Origin: Puccinellia tenuiflora
Lineage: Eukaryota > Streptophyta > Magnoliopsida > Poales > Poaceae
DNA length: 64,000 nt
NCBI GenBank assembly: GCA_012064385.1
Contig: QRDG01000345.1
Location: 62,001 to 126,000, forward strand
Direction: 5' to 3'
This document shows positions 11,425 through 22,635 of the stretch, one piece after another. The position numbers and the translations under genes were made by a program. Each line of letters opens with the position of its first letter. The stretch's first letter is position 1. A model generated the notes under the pieces. That model searched no databases and was not told the DNA's origin. It worked only from the letters and a program-made list of their open reading frames with translations.

Positions 11425-11823
11425 CTAACTTCGACCGGTTCCTGAGCCGCGGGGTGCTGAGCCGCCGGCGCTGCGCATCCAAAGAGAAGGAACTCTCACA
11501 GGGTCATAGCTCACATGATAAGGAACCCTCTGAAGAAACGACCAGCTATTTCTATAATGCCTATCCAATATATACATGTAGCAACGGATGTGCTCATCCT
11601 CCTCCCTGATACAACGATGTACCACCTCCTCGGGGGCCGGCTCCCTTTGCACCGAGCGTGGCCCACGCAACTGCCACCAAAGAAGCTCCGGGTCGACGAC
11701 ATCACCCGGATTCCTCACCAAGCTGCGTGTCCCGGAAGGTAGCACCTCCCAATGCCAGCCCGGCAGAGCCCAATCCCGCACATCGCCCCTCTGGTCCAAC
11801 AGGGACATCGTCGCCGAGAACAA
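11425..11823 (-). CDS. Unrecognised CACTA-internal reading frame
   Basis: A 132-residue open frame starts MFSATMSLLDQRGD and is rich in Trp, Arg and Pro (DWALPGWHWEVLP, ELLWWQLRGPRS), ending in a Gly/Ser/Arg tail. It lies upstream of the TnpA/C48 gene on the same strand and downstream of a minus-strand TATA box at 12849. It is therefore probably a 5' exon or a short separate gene of that unit. I recognise no domain and cannot assign a function. Confidence 0.4.
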   Translation of the reverse strand: MFSATMSLLDQRGDVRDWALPGWHWEVLPSGTRSLVRNPGDVVDPELLWWQLRGPRSVQREPAPEEVVHRCIREEDEHIRCYMYILDRHYRNSWSFLQRVPYHVSYDPVRVPSLWMRSAGGSAPRGSGTGRS

Positions 11824-12014
11824 TAAACTAAAAACACCTAAGTCAAAATTTCTATTTCTACACTAAAAAACTAATACTTAAAAAATAATACAAAAAAGTA
11901 ATACTAAAAAATTAGGGCTAGTAAAATTAGGTTAGATAATTAGTGTTAGCAAAAATTATCCTTGAAGTTAGCAAAAAATTAGGTTAAAAAACTAGTGTTA
12001 AAAATTTATTCTAA

Positions 12015-12166
12015 TTGGGTTAGCAGAATTGGGAAAGATTCCAGGAACTATCAAATTAGAAACCCCTAATGGAATTACATATGATGTCGGACATCATATG
12101 TAATCCTATTAGGGGCTTCTAATTTGAAAGCTCGTGGAATCTTTCCCAATTTTCTAACCCAATTTT
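12015..12166. repeat. Foldback inverted repeat, arms about 75 bp
   Basis: TTGGGTTAGCAGAATTGGG at 12015 through ATATGATGTC is mirrored by GACATCATATGTAA to CCCAATTTTCTAACCCAA, with a single-base centre at 12089. AT-rich words such as CTAACACTAATTTTC recur on the right side up to about 12310. No coding capacity is seen. It may be a small MITE or a template-switch product. Confidence 0.65.
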
Positions 12167-12848
12167 CCGCTAACACTAATTTTCGAACCCAATTTTTGCT
12201 AACACTATTTTTTGCTAATTTTTGTTAACACTAGTTTTCTAACCCAATTTTCTGCTAACACTAATTTTCTAATCCAATTTCTAACTAGTAACATTATGGG
12301 ACTTATTAGCATATTAATATTTCTAACTAGTAAATCTAACTAATTAACCACCTAAATCATCTATTAAATCATCGAGCTAATAAATTTAGAACCAAATTTT
12401 TAACCTAAATCTAAATTCAAACCTAAATTTCAAAACACCTAAACCTAAATTAAAACCTAAATTAAACTAATAACCGACGCCCGGGAGGAGTGCTAGAGCC
12501 ATACATAAACTGGCGGCGAGGGGGAGGAAGAGGGACGCGGTGGCGCCGGCGCGAGCTCGGGGCGGCGGGGAGGAGGGCGCACAGGGGGCAGGGCGGCCAC
12601 GTCGGCTGCGAGCTCGGGGCAGCGGGGAGGAGGGCGCGCGGGAGGGTAGGGCCACCACGGGCTCGGGAAGAGGGAGGCCGCAGGCTCGGGAAGGGAGGCC
12701 GCGGGCTCGAGGAGGTCTTCGGCGGCAGGGGGTTCACCGGCTTCGGGGAGGAGGCGGCTCGGGCAGCCTGATGGCGTCATCTCGTGCGGCGGTATCTCCT
12801 CCTTCTCTGTGTCCCGGTTCGTGGCTCGAACTGGGGAGGTGGCATGGG

Positions 12849-12856
12849 TATTTATA
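12849..12856 (-). promoter_or_regulatory. TATA box, minus strand, inside the CACTA
   Basis: The minus strand reads TATAAATA immediately downstream of CCGGGACTAGAGG-type repeats and upstream of a GC-rich leader and the minus-strand reading frames at 11823 and 11195. It is a plausible internal promoter for the TnpA/C48 gene. The GC-rich block 12480-12780 between them has overlapping frames on both strands that look like composition effects. Confidence 0.5.
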
Positions 12857-12860
12857 CCCA

Positions 12861-13027
12861 GGGACCTCTAGTCCCGGTTGGTACCACGAACCGGGACTAG
12901 AGGGTGCCCTCTAGTCCCGGCTGGTGCCAGGAATCGGGACTAGAGGTATATTCGGTGGGCCGGTTCGTGGAACCAACCGGTCCTTCTCTGTGTCCCGGTT
13001 CATTGAACCAACCGGTACTAGAGGGTT
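12861..13027. repeat. Internal cluster of CACTA terminal-type repeats
   Basis: CTAGTCCCGG and its complement occur repeatedly here (for example the inverted pair around 12866-12900). They are the same motifs as at the element termini, yet lie in the middle. They flank the TATA box at 12849. The following AT-rich part (13030-13400) has two related copies of a segment containing TGACAAAAATTTCAAAAT. Confidence 0.7.
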
Positions 13028-13450
13028 TTTTTTTGCGCGCAAAGGACCAATTTTTTTGAATTTGAATAAATTTTGCATATTTTTGAATTTGAATAAATTT
13101 TTCATATTTTTTTAATCTGACAAAAATTTCAAAATGAAAAGTGTTTGAATTTAAATAAGTAATCAAAAACCTTTTCTGTTTTCCAAAATAATTATTCTAA
13201 CTATTCAAACTATTAACCATTTTGCCATTTTCAATTGAAAATGCATTAACTAATATTTTTTGAATCTGACAAAAATTTCAAAATTAAAAGTGTTTGAATT
13301 TAAATAAATAATCCAAAAAAAAATTGTTTTCTAAAATAATTAAACATCCCTATTCAAACTATTAACCATTTTTCCATTTTCAATTAAAAATGCATTACCG
13401 TCATCAGTGCAGGTAGTATGCCCAATCAGGAAGAAGCACACGGATCGTGT

Positions 13451-13690
13451 GTTTCCTTCGAACGCTTGTGAGCCGTTGGATCAGCGGTGTGTTTCTTTCG
13501 AGCGCTTGTGAGCCGTTGGATCAGCGGTGTGTTTCCTTCAAACGCTTGTGTGCCATTGGATCAGCAGTGTGTTTATTTCGAGCGCTTGTGAGCTGTTGGA
13601 TCAGCGGTGTGTTTCTTTCGAGCGCTTTTGAGCCGTTGGATCAGCGGTGTGTCTCTTTCGAGCACTTGTGAGCCGTTGGATCTCAAGCAG
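13451..13690. repeat. Six tandem copies of a 40-bp unit
   Basis: Units start at 13451, 13491, 13531, 13571, 13611 and 13651 with an exact 40-bp period. Each contains CGCTTGTGAGCCGTTGGATC with a few substitutions. The long plus-strand frame here is a product of the repeat. The array lies between the two main CACTA genes. Confidence 0.93.
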
Positions 13691-13716
13691 AAGATAAGGC
13701 ACACATATCAACGCTC

Positions 13717-13783
13717 CTTTAGTCCCGGTTCCAGCTACCAACTGGGACTAAAGGTGAAGAGTTGCCTTGATCTTTTAGCTATA
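13717..13783 (+). promoter_or_regulatory. Inverted CCCGGTT repeat followed by a plus-strand TATA box
   Basis: TTTAGTCCCGGTT and its complement AACTGGGACTAAAGG form a hairpin at 13720-13752, followed by CTATAAATACC near 13773. This mirrors the arrangement around 12849 but points the other way. No clear plus-strand gene follows; the short frame after it is unconvincing. Confidence 0.4.
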
Positions 13784-14082
13784 AATACCCACCATGAGGA
13801 GGAAGAGGAAGAACAAGAGCACGACAACAGCAGAAAGAGAAGACAGAGGACTCCTCTATACACAAGCTTCTCGAAGATGTCATTGGGCAGTGATCTATGA
13901 CATCTTTGAGGGGCTCGGCATAGAAGCATTCTCTCAGTGCTAAGAGGGTTCATACTATAGTCAAGCTAGCCGGAAAGCAACATCTCTATATAGAAATCCT
14001 TCAGTTCATCGACCGAATACAAATCATTCGGATTCCCTACATACATCCAATGGTGCAGTTACATAAAAGGTTTAATACATTA

Positions 14083-17000
14083 TTACACATCACCAACATC
14101 CCTATCTAGTGTTTGGGTTTTTCTGCGGCGTAACCATGGAGCATCTTCATTAATTAACAGGAGACTTGGGTCATCCTTCACTGCGAAGGGCGGAATTTCA
14201 TGAAACTTATCATAATCTTCTGACATGTCTGTCTTGTCCTCCACTCCCACGATGTTTCTTTTACCTGAAAGAACTATGTGGCACTTTGGCTTATCGTCTG
14301 ATGTATTCTTTTGCTTATTTTTTCTCGGTTTGGTAGACATGTCCTTCACATAGAAAACCTGAGCCACATCATTGGATAAGATGAATAGTTCGTCTAAGTA
14401 CGCAAGATTGTTGAGGTCCACTGTTATCATTCCGTACTACTCGTCTACCTTTAACCCGCCTGCTGTCAGCTTGACCCATTTGCACTGAAACATGGGGACC
14501 TTAAAAGTAGGTGCATAGTCAAGTTCCCATATCTCCTCTATGTAACCGTAGTATGTGTCCTTTGACCCATTGTTGTTTGTTGCATTAAAGAGGACACTAC
14601 TATTTTGGTTGGTGCTCTTTTTTTCTTGGTCGAACGTGTAAAATGTATTCCCATTTATCTCGTACCCTTGGAAAGTCCATATAGTCGAAGACGGTGACCT
14701 GGACAAGAAGTACAGCTGATCTTCAACAGTGTTGTTATTGTTGAGATGTGTTTGCAACCAACCGCCGAAAGTCTCCATGTGTTCATGTCTAATCCAGGAG
14801 TCAGGCTTCCCCAGGTTGTTGAAGCGTACAATATTCTTGTGTTCCTCGATATACGGAGCCGCCAATATGGAATTTTGTAGAACTGTGTAGTGCGCTTGAG
14901 TGAAAGAATGCCCGTCACTACATATTATTGATTTCCTTCCTAGAGTGCCTTTTTCCACTCAATCTCCTCTCATGCCGCGATTTAGGAAAACCAATCGACT
15001 TAATGTCGGGAATAAAGTCAACACAAAACTCAATGAACTCCTCTGTTCCATAGCCTTTGGAGATGCTTCCTTCTGGCCTAGCACGGTTATGAACATATTT
15101 CTTCAAGACTCCCATGAGCCTCTCAAAGGGGAACATATTGTGTAAAAATACAGGATCCAGAATGGTAATCTCTTCGACTAGGTGTACTAGGAGATGCATC
15201 ATAATATTGAAGAAGGATGGTGGGAACACCAACTCAAAACTAACGAGACATTGAACCACATCCCTGTGTAACCTTGGTGGAATTTCTGGATCGATTATCT
15301 TCTGAGAAATTGCATTGAGAAATGCACATAGCTTCACAATGGGTAGTCGAACATTTTCTGGTAGAATCCCCCGCAATGCAACCAGAAGCAATTGAGTCAT
15401 AAGCACATGGCAGTCATGAGACTTTAGGTCCTGGAATTTTTTCTCGGGCATATTTATTATTCCCTTTATATTCGACGAGATCCCAGACGGGACCTTCATA
15501 CTGCTCAGGACTGCAAAAAATATTTCCTTCTCTTCTTTGGTAAGAGTGTAGCTGGTAGGACTTAGACATCCTTTATCCGTCTTCATTGGATGCATGTCGT
15601 CTGGGTCTTTAATACGTTGCTGGTCCTGTCGTGCTTCCGGCGTATCTTTTGTCTTCCCATACACGCCCAAATGGCCTAGCAGGTTCACGCAAAGATTCTT
15701 CGTCACGTGCATCATGTGGAGTAGAGCAGACCTCTAGGACTTTCCAATAGGGTAGCTCCCAAAATATTGATTTCTTCTTCCACATGGCCGCGTGTCCGGT
15801 GGCGTCATTCGGAACAGATTGACCGCCAGGACCCTTTCCAAAGATCACTTCTAGATCCTTGACCATACCAAATATATCATCACCAGTACAGTGGACAGGC
15901 TTCCTCCGATGCTCTGTCATACTTTTGAAATGCTTGCATTTCTTTCTTACGGGATGCTTGGGTGGAAGAAATCAACGATGGCCTAGGTACACAACCTTCT
16001 TACATTTCTTCAAATATGTACTATCAGTCTCATCTAAACAGTGTGTGCATGCATTGTATCCCTTGTTTGTCTGTCCTGAAAGGTTACTAAGAGCAGGCCA
16101 ATCATTAATGGTTATCAAGAGCAGCGCTTGTAGGTCAAATAGCTCCTGTTTGTGCTTATCCCACACACGTACACCTTTTTCGCCCCACAACTGTAAAAGT
16201 TCTTCAACTAGTGGCTTTAGGTACACATCAATGTCGTTGCCGGGTTGCTTCGGGCCTTGGATCAGCAATGGCATCATATTGAACTTCCGCTTTATGCACA
16301 ACCAAGGAGGAAGGTTATAGATACATAGAGTTACAGGCCAGGTGCTATGACTGCAGCTCTGCTCCCCAAAAGGATTCATGTCATCTGTACTTAGACCAAA
16401 CCTTAAGTTTCTTGCGTCATCTGCAAAGTCCTTGTACTCTCTATCGATTTTTCTCCACTGCGACCCATCAGCGGGGTGTCTCAACATCTCGTCTTTCTTG
16501 CGGTCTTCTTTGTGCCATCACAACAACTTGACATGCTCTTTATTTCTGAACAAACGTTTCAACTGTGGTATTATAGGAGCATACCACATCACCTTGGCAG
16601 GAACCCTCTTCCTGGGGGGCTGGCCCTCAACGTCACCAAGGTCATCTCGTCTAATCTTATACTGCAATGCACCACATACCAGGCATTCATTCTTATTCTC
16701 GTACTCCTCACCGCGGTAGAGGATGCAGTCATTATTGCATGCATGTATATCCTGCACATCTAATCCTAGAGGGCAGAGAACCTTCTTTGCTTCATACGTA
16801 CTGTCAGGCAATTCGTTATCCTTTGGAAGCTTCTTCTTCATTACTTTTAGTAACTTCTCAAATCCCTTGTCAAATAAACCAGTCTCTGCCTTCCATTGCA
16901 GCAATTCTAGTGTGGTACCGAGCTTTGTATTGCCATCTTCGCAAGTTGGGTACAATTTTTTTTGTGATCCTCTAACATGCGCTCCAACTTCAACTTCTCA

Positions 17001-17473
17001 TTTGCACTTTCTGCTTCTCTCTGTGCATCAACGATGGCCCGACGAAGATCATCATCTAACATGGGCTCATCTGGTGCCTCTTCATCTTCAGCTTCCCCTT
17101 GCATTACCACCGTATTCAGGGAACATAGAATAGTTGTCATCATTCTCTTCTTCTTCGTTGTCTTCCATCATTACCCCTCTTTCTCCGTGCTTGGTCCAAC
17201 AATTATACCGGATGTGAAACCAGACTGAATCAGGTGGATGTGAAGGGTTGTTGAGGAAGAATAATCCTTCTCATTCTGACAGACACGACATGGACAACAC
17301 ATAAAACAATTCCGCGTGATTGCCTCAGCCACATTGAGAAAAGAATGCACGCCTTGAATGTACTCGTTAGAGCGTCGGTCATCGTACATCCATTGCCGGT
17401 TCATCGAGCACCTTTTGTGCATAAGAAGGGAAAACATCGTTACACACAACATCATGAATAGAGAAGTGACCAA
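14083..17473 (-). pseudogene. CACTA TNP2-type transposase, multiply broken
   Basis: Read on the minus strand, the N-terminal transposase-associated part (17410-17200) has NRQWMYDDRRSNEYIQGV and a Cys-rich CCPCRVCQNEKDY. The tnp2 core follows (16955-15610) with CNNDCILYRGEEYE, NLRFGLSTDDMNPFG and YNLPPWLCIKRK. A DUF4218-like region (15715-14918, MPEKKFQDLKSHDCHVLM) and a DUF4216-like region (14958-14437, GYIEEIWELDY) come next, then a tail with VAQVFYVKDMSTKP. Stops at the ends of several blocks (for example after KEHVKLL and GLKVDE) and frame changes near 17195, 16930 and 15715 inactivate it. Family members cut and paste the element by acting on its ends in the nucleus. Confidence 0.92.
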
Positions 17474-17560
17474 ATTAATTAATACAAGTTCATCACATTA
17501 AAACCAAAGTAGAGTAGTGACCAAATGTAATACATAGTTCTCATAATTAAAACATACAAA

Positions 17561-18005
17561 CTATCTAATGCATTTAAATGCAACAACAAATGCGATCAAA
17601 ATCGCAACTAAGGTAACCATTGATCCAACAACATAATGATACCAAGCCTCTTTATTAATGGCATATTTTCTAATCTTTCTAATCTTCAAGCGCATTGCAT
17701 CCATCTTGATCTTGTGATCATCGATGACATCGGCAAGATACAACTCCAATTTCATCTTCTCTTCTTCAATTTTTTTAATTTTTCTTTCAAATCATCATTT
17801 GCTTTTTCAACTAAATTTAACTTCTCGACAAGAGGGTCGGTTGGAATTTCCGGTTCATATATCTTCTAAATAAAAATATCTATGTCAAGTGTTGTTCGGC
17901 ATAATTGTTATAAACACGAAATTAAACAAATAGTTATAAACGATAATATACCACATCTGAATCATAGACCGGACAAGGGCCGACGGGGACGGATATCAAA
18001 ACCAT
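17561..18005 (-). pseudogene. Small CACTA gene: coiled coil plus C-terminal membrane helix, two exons
   Basis: Exon 1 (18005-17952) starts MVLISVPVGPC and ends at a donor GTATAT. Exon 2 (17865-17561) follows an acceptor TTTATTTAG in the same phase. The product is about 120 residues: a Lys/Glu-rich coiled coil (VEKLNLVEKANDDLKEK, then MKLELYLADVIDDHKIK), a basic KIRKIRKYA stretch, and a hydrophobic segment (VVGSMVTLVAILIAFVVAF) ending KCIR. One base is missing in an A7 run near 17770, which breaks the frame. It lies just upstream of TNP2 on the same strand. I recall similar small proteins beside other grass CACTA transposases but know of no assigned function. Confidence 0.6.
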
Positions 18006-18516
18006 GGAACTATACATATAACAAACAGTCATACAAGTAAGAAAAACTATAAAAGTAATAACTATGCATCTAAATCATACAAGTAAGAATTTTTCTTAAA
18101 AAAACAAAACAAGAGACTCACCAAGGTGGTGCCGGCGACAGGGCGGCGCGGGCGATCGACGACGGTGAGGAAGGGGATAGGACGACACTAAAACCTACAA
18201 ATCATAATTTAATTTAGAGCTCAAATTGCATCTATAAAACAAATAAACTCTCTAAATTGGCATTTCATCAAACACCTAGCTAGCACTACAAAAATTGATA
18301 CGGGCTAAATTTTAGCAATGAAATGAGCTAAACTTGCAATGCCGGAAGAAAGGATGAAGTTGCTAACCCTTGGATAGATGGGTGCCGCCAATATCTTGAC
18401 AAATGATGGAGGAAAAATGGGGATTAACTCGAGCTCGGGAGAGGAAAGAGAGCAAAAATGGAGTGTGCTCTCGAGCAGGAAAAATGGAGCTCGGGGTAGG
18501 AGATGATATAGGAAAA
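18006..18516. other. CACTA 5' region without a gene
   Basis: This is the presumed leader and promoter region of the minus-strand genes. It has a GC-rich patch near 18130 and repeated GAGCTCGGG words near 18430-18490. Nothing else is recognised. Confidence 0.4.
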
Positions 18517-18521
18517 CTTTT

Positions 18522-21500
18522 TGTAGCGCCCCGACCCATAACTATACAATGAAGCTTTGTGCAACCGGTCATGCTACACAATCGAAGGTTACTGGGTTTA
18601 CCAATCCCAGGCCAAAACCTTTGGCAGGCGTGCTCGGAATGGATCATCGGCACACAACACTTCGATCATGCCATAAGCTCAGACATAGCTATCATGTATA
18701 GTAGAGAGATCAAGACTGCGAAACAACTGGCACATTGCAGACTCTACGACACAAAATCATATAGCAACTCATATATGAGAAAGATACAAATATTACACAC
18801 AAAAGGGGTCACAGACCCATCAGTACATCATGCGGAAGCGAAGTAGTGTTGTCTAGTACAACAAGATCCAAATATATGGCCTAAGAGGCCTACACATAAA
18901 CATAAACCCATGCCAGCTTGTTCCAACGTCCCAAGCTGCCACCTGGGAACCCCGAACTATTCGTCGATGTCCAGGAAGAAGCCACCTGTGTGCTCGGTGT
19001 CGTCCTCCTCTGAAACAAGTAATAAAGGCAGCAAAGAGAGACTGAGTACGACGTACTCGCAAGTTTAGTAGGGCGATATAGGCCCGATGCTGACAGAGGC
19101 TCTAAAGCTGTAATGTAGCTATTTTGCATAAAGCTAGTTTTCAGTTATAAAAGTATAAGTGACTCAAATGGCATCGTCTACTCAGAATGTTTTTCGAAAG
19201 GGGATAAGAGAGTAACTTTTTCATCTTCGGTTCTCATCAAACCAACTGGTAGCCAAAATATCTCTCATCTCCACCAAAGGCACTCCCTCGAATCACCCTC
19301 GAGGAAATGAACCTTTAAACACCCGTTGAGTTGCAACCTTTAGCTGCCAAATTTTAATTGATTAGGTTATACTTTTCTATGAGCTAATCCGCCTTTCCCA
19401 AGATTTGTCCATAACCGTGGACACGGCTTTTCGAAAAGATTTACCCTGCAGGGGTGTACTAATTTACCCACCGGTACCGTCCGACCCCTTACCTGATCAT
19501 TTAGCTCTCTTCCTTGGAAAGCCGGCAGGGCGGGCGTGGTTAAACCTTTACAATGTGTGAGACTATCCAAGGGTCATCGTGGCGACAGGACAAGTTTACC
19601 CAGCCTATTTCAGCCCCTGCCCCCATCGCCACATCCTAAACACCACCATCCTCATCTTTTCCTTTTTCCACCCACACACTCACACGCAAATGGAAATAGC
19701 AAACTAGAGGACCCTTGGATATGCCCGCACAAATTATTCGGTTAAAGGGGATTCCATATGTCCCCACCGTTGGAAGCACGCTCGGTTCTTGGTTCTAGCT
19801 AAAAGCACTCTCAGCCTAGGCGGCAGGAATGAGGCAAAACACCATCCCCAGATGGCAACTCATTCAAGCCTTTAAACAATTTAATTAAGTACCACAACAT
19901 CCTCCACCTTGTCCGACCATTCCATCAATTTCATAATCATGGAAATCAATAACGACAGCTAATCAAATCCACTAAGCATGGCTAAGCATAGCTAAGCATG
20001 TAAAAATACAACAATTATATCATTGTCTCCGGCCAACACATCAAACCTATGGTTCATAGGAGGGGGAGCATGTGATGGTTCAGGGGAAAAACATGTATTC
20101 ATAGGATACTCTAGTATTGACCCAAAATTGTCATTGGAATCGCATGCAATATTATGGTGGATAAAAATAAGTTTATAAAGCAATAGGATGCTAGATGCCA
20201 AGAAGGTTAGGTTATCTCTTGCCTTGCTGCCGGGGCGTGTAGTACGGCTCGTCGGAATAGGTGAGGGAACCCTCGACTCCGGAATCTATCGATACCCAAA
20301 ATAATCACAAAGGAACAAATAAATAACACGAGCAAGGTGCAATGCTCAAACACATGATGTCATGACAAGTTTATGCAAAGATATTATCATTTAATTCATC
20401 TAACCATTTAAATGGAGTTCCAAATAATTAGTGCAATTATTTGGAAACAACCCAATATTTAACTTAGTGACCACAATATTATAAATTATTACATTACAAA
20501 GATGTGGCTTAAATATGCATGAACATGACATGAATAAGTAGGTTTTGTTCTTCCGATCATTTTGGTACCTCATTTGTGAAATTCCAATTATCGATGATTA
20601 AATAGTGAATTAAATAATTAATTGAATTTAATTCGTTTAATCATTTAAAGAATAACATCAATAAATATTTGAGATCATGATGTAATATTAGCATGGTTTG
20701 ATAGCAGTTGAAGTGCTGATCACATTGATATTTTATTCATAAATTTTGGTCTAATATTTATCGAATTAGAATTTTTCCCAAATTAGGTATAATTAATACC
20801 ATTTTAGAAATTCTTAAACAAACAGCAAGAATATAAATTCAAAAGACTATTACAATGATTCTATCTTGTAGAGTTTGTTTTTCTAAACATTTTGATATTT
20901 GATTGGCTAAATTTGAACCAATATTCAATTAGTTATGAATTGTTTTAATTGCTTTTTAAATCCAAAAGGAAAAACCTAAAAGGCCAGACAGGCCGGCCTC
21001 GGGTCGGCCAGGCCGGGCAGGCTCCCGAAGCCACCGGCCTTTGGCCGTCCCAGGCTGGGCTTCTAGGCCGGAAGGGTGGCCGAGGCTACCGGCCTTTGGC
21101 CGGCCCAAGCCGAGCGCAAGGCCGGGCACTAGCCCGAAGCTCCCGGCCTCAGGCCGGACAGGTCGGGGTCCAGGCCGGGTGCGCTGTGCCGACGGGAATC
21201 GGCGGCGACGGACGGCGACCGGCGGCGGGAGAGGCAGAGGGGATGCGGGGAAAAAACTAAAACGAGAGAGGAACTCACCCTGAGCCCTAAGGTGTGGACG
21301 GCGACGGCGCGGAGGGGCGGAATCGACGGGCGCGTGCTCGACGGCACCCGGCCGATTCAGAGGAAGAGGAGGACGCCGGCGTTGATTCGGCCGATCCCGA
21401 TCCGATTCCTGGCAAGGGGAGGAAGAGGAGGATGCGGCGATGCTTCCCGTCCGCTTCGATCCGTGCGGGACAGCTCCAAACGGCGGCGTCGAGCGGAGGC

Positions 21501-22372
21501 GAGCAGCGGCAGAAGGGGAAGCTTGGGGGGAGAAGGAGGGGAACGGGGAGCAGGCGAGCGGAGGAATGGTTAGGTCAGGGCGTCGTGGGCATGCTTGACC
21601 ACCCTCGGCAGTGGGGCCCGGCAACACGGCGCGGCGGCAGGTCGGCATGGGCGCGACGCGGAGGTGGCGGCATGGCACCAGTGCGCCATGGCGCCACAGT
21701 GACGACCATTTTCTGAAAACCCATACCTCACTTTTCTTTATTTGCAAAATGGTCCATCAGCAGATTAGTGGATTTAAATGAGGCCCTAAAACACTTTCAT
21801 AAAATCTACAAAATTTATAAAGCCTTCCCTTGACAGGTAGAAGCTACACAAAAAGTTTGGCTTCAAAATAAATGTTTAAATTCAGATTTATTCATATTGT
21901 TGGAATATGGTCATTTTTGATAAATTGCAAAATGCATTTATTTGAAGCACTTAAGTAATTCCAAAAATAATGAAATTAATCATGGAGGCTCCTAATATGA
22001 AAATGAAGCTCCCCATGATTTTAGTTTGAATTTTTGGAAAGGTTTAGCTTGGTTTCAAAATAGGAATTGAATTGAACCAATTTTGGATTCTCAATTTCAT
22101 TTCTTATGTGGCAATATTTAGATTTGGAGAATTGGTTATAAAATGTCAACTTGGAACTTCCTAAACAATTTGGAAGTCCAAGAACAAATTGGTTTGCTAA
22201 GTTGAGCAATTGCATTTGGTGTGGAAGCTTGGGAAGGTTTGCTTCCCCATTTTAGTTGCTTGCATAAATGGATAGTAGGAATAGCAATTTCATATGGATG
22301 CCATTATGCAAACAATGATGCAAAAGTGGAAAAATTCTTGGTATTTTTCAGTACAAAGCTGGGGTTGTTACA
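18522..22372. mobile_element. Solo LTR, 3.85 kb, copy 1
   Basis: The block starts TGTAGCGCCCC and ends GGGGTTGTTACA, with the 5-bp target duplication CTTTT on both sides (18517-18521, 22373-22377). No internal domain or second LTR is present, so it is a solo LTR from LTR-LTR recombination. It contains a GC-rich patch (20985-21700, many GGCCGG words) whose frames overlap on both strands and look like composition effects. The same family recurs at 24001. Orientation is not settled. It sits about 260 bp from the CACTA right end. Confidence 0.93.
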
Positions 22373-22377
22373 CTTTT

Positions 22378-22632
22378 AGTACCGGTTCGTGATATGAACC
22401 GGTTCTAAAGGTTCTCGCGCTAGCCCCCACGGTAGCTGCGGCATGCCGCAACCCTTTAGTCCCGGTTCGTATCACGAACCGGGACTAGAGCTCGCCCACG
22501 ACCCAGGACTAGAGGTTGCCGGCCTCGTAGCCGATGAACCGGGACTAGAGCCCCCCTCTAGTCCTGGTCCAAAATTCATCCGGGACTAGAGCAAAATCTT
22601 GCTCCGTACGAAAGGTCTGTTTTCTACAAGTC
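22378..22632. repeat. CACTA right terminal and subterminal repeats
   Basis: ACCGGTTCGTGATATGAACC, TAGTCCCGGTTCGTATCACG and CCGGGACTAGAG words in both orientations match those at the left end. The terminus GTTTTCTACAAGTC is followed by the GGT target duplication. Confidence 0.85.
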
Positions 22633-22635
22633 GGT

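Larger units (their letters stand above)
6862..22632 (-). mobile_element. CACTA (En/Spm-type) DNA transposon with nested solo LTR
   Basis: The left end reads CACTAGTGGAGAAA. The right end is its diverged complement (GACTTGTAGAAAA, first base changed). Both are flanked by the 3-bp duplication GGT (6859-6861 and 22633-22635). Excision restores the host tandem repeat with the normal 368-bp spacing. Subterminal blocks rich in GTCCCGGTTCGT and its complement lie at both ends, the expected TnpA binding sites. Genes run on the minus strand: small membrane protein, TNP2 transposase, then the TnpA/C48 gene. All are damaged. Without the 3.85-kb solo LTR the element is about 11.9 kb. It is a decayed autonomous-type copy. 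Confidence 0.92.

Noticed and set aside
12462..12914. Several overlapping frames on both strands
   Set aside because: GC-rich low-complexity stretch; all frames are open because stops are rare. Treated as leader sequence of the CACTA gene.
13447..13671. Repetitive protein-like frame
   Set aside because: Produced by the 40-bp tandem repeat; no independent support.
14900..17228. Plus-strand frames opposite the TNP2 transposase
   Set aside because: Shadows of the minus-strand gene, which has recognisable domains.
20956..21747. 263-residue minus-strand frame in solo LTR copy 1
   Set aside because: Pro/Arg/Ser-rich, overlaps open frames on the other strand and is not kept intact in copy 2 at 26423-27189. 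Composition effect.
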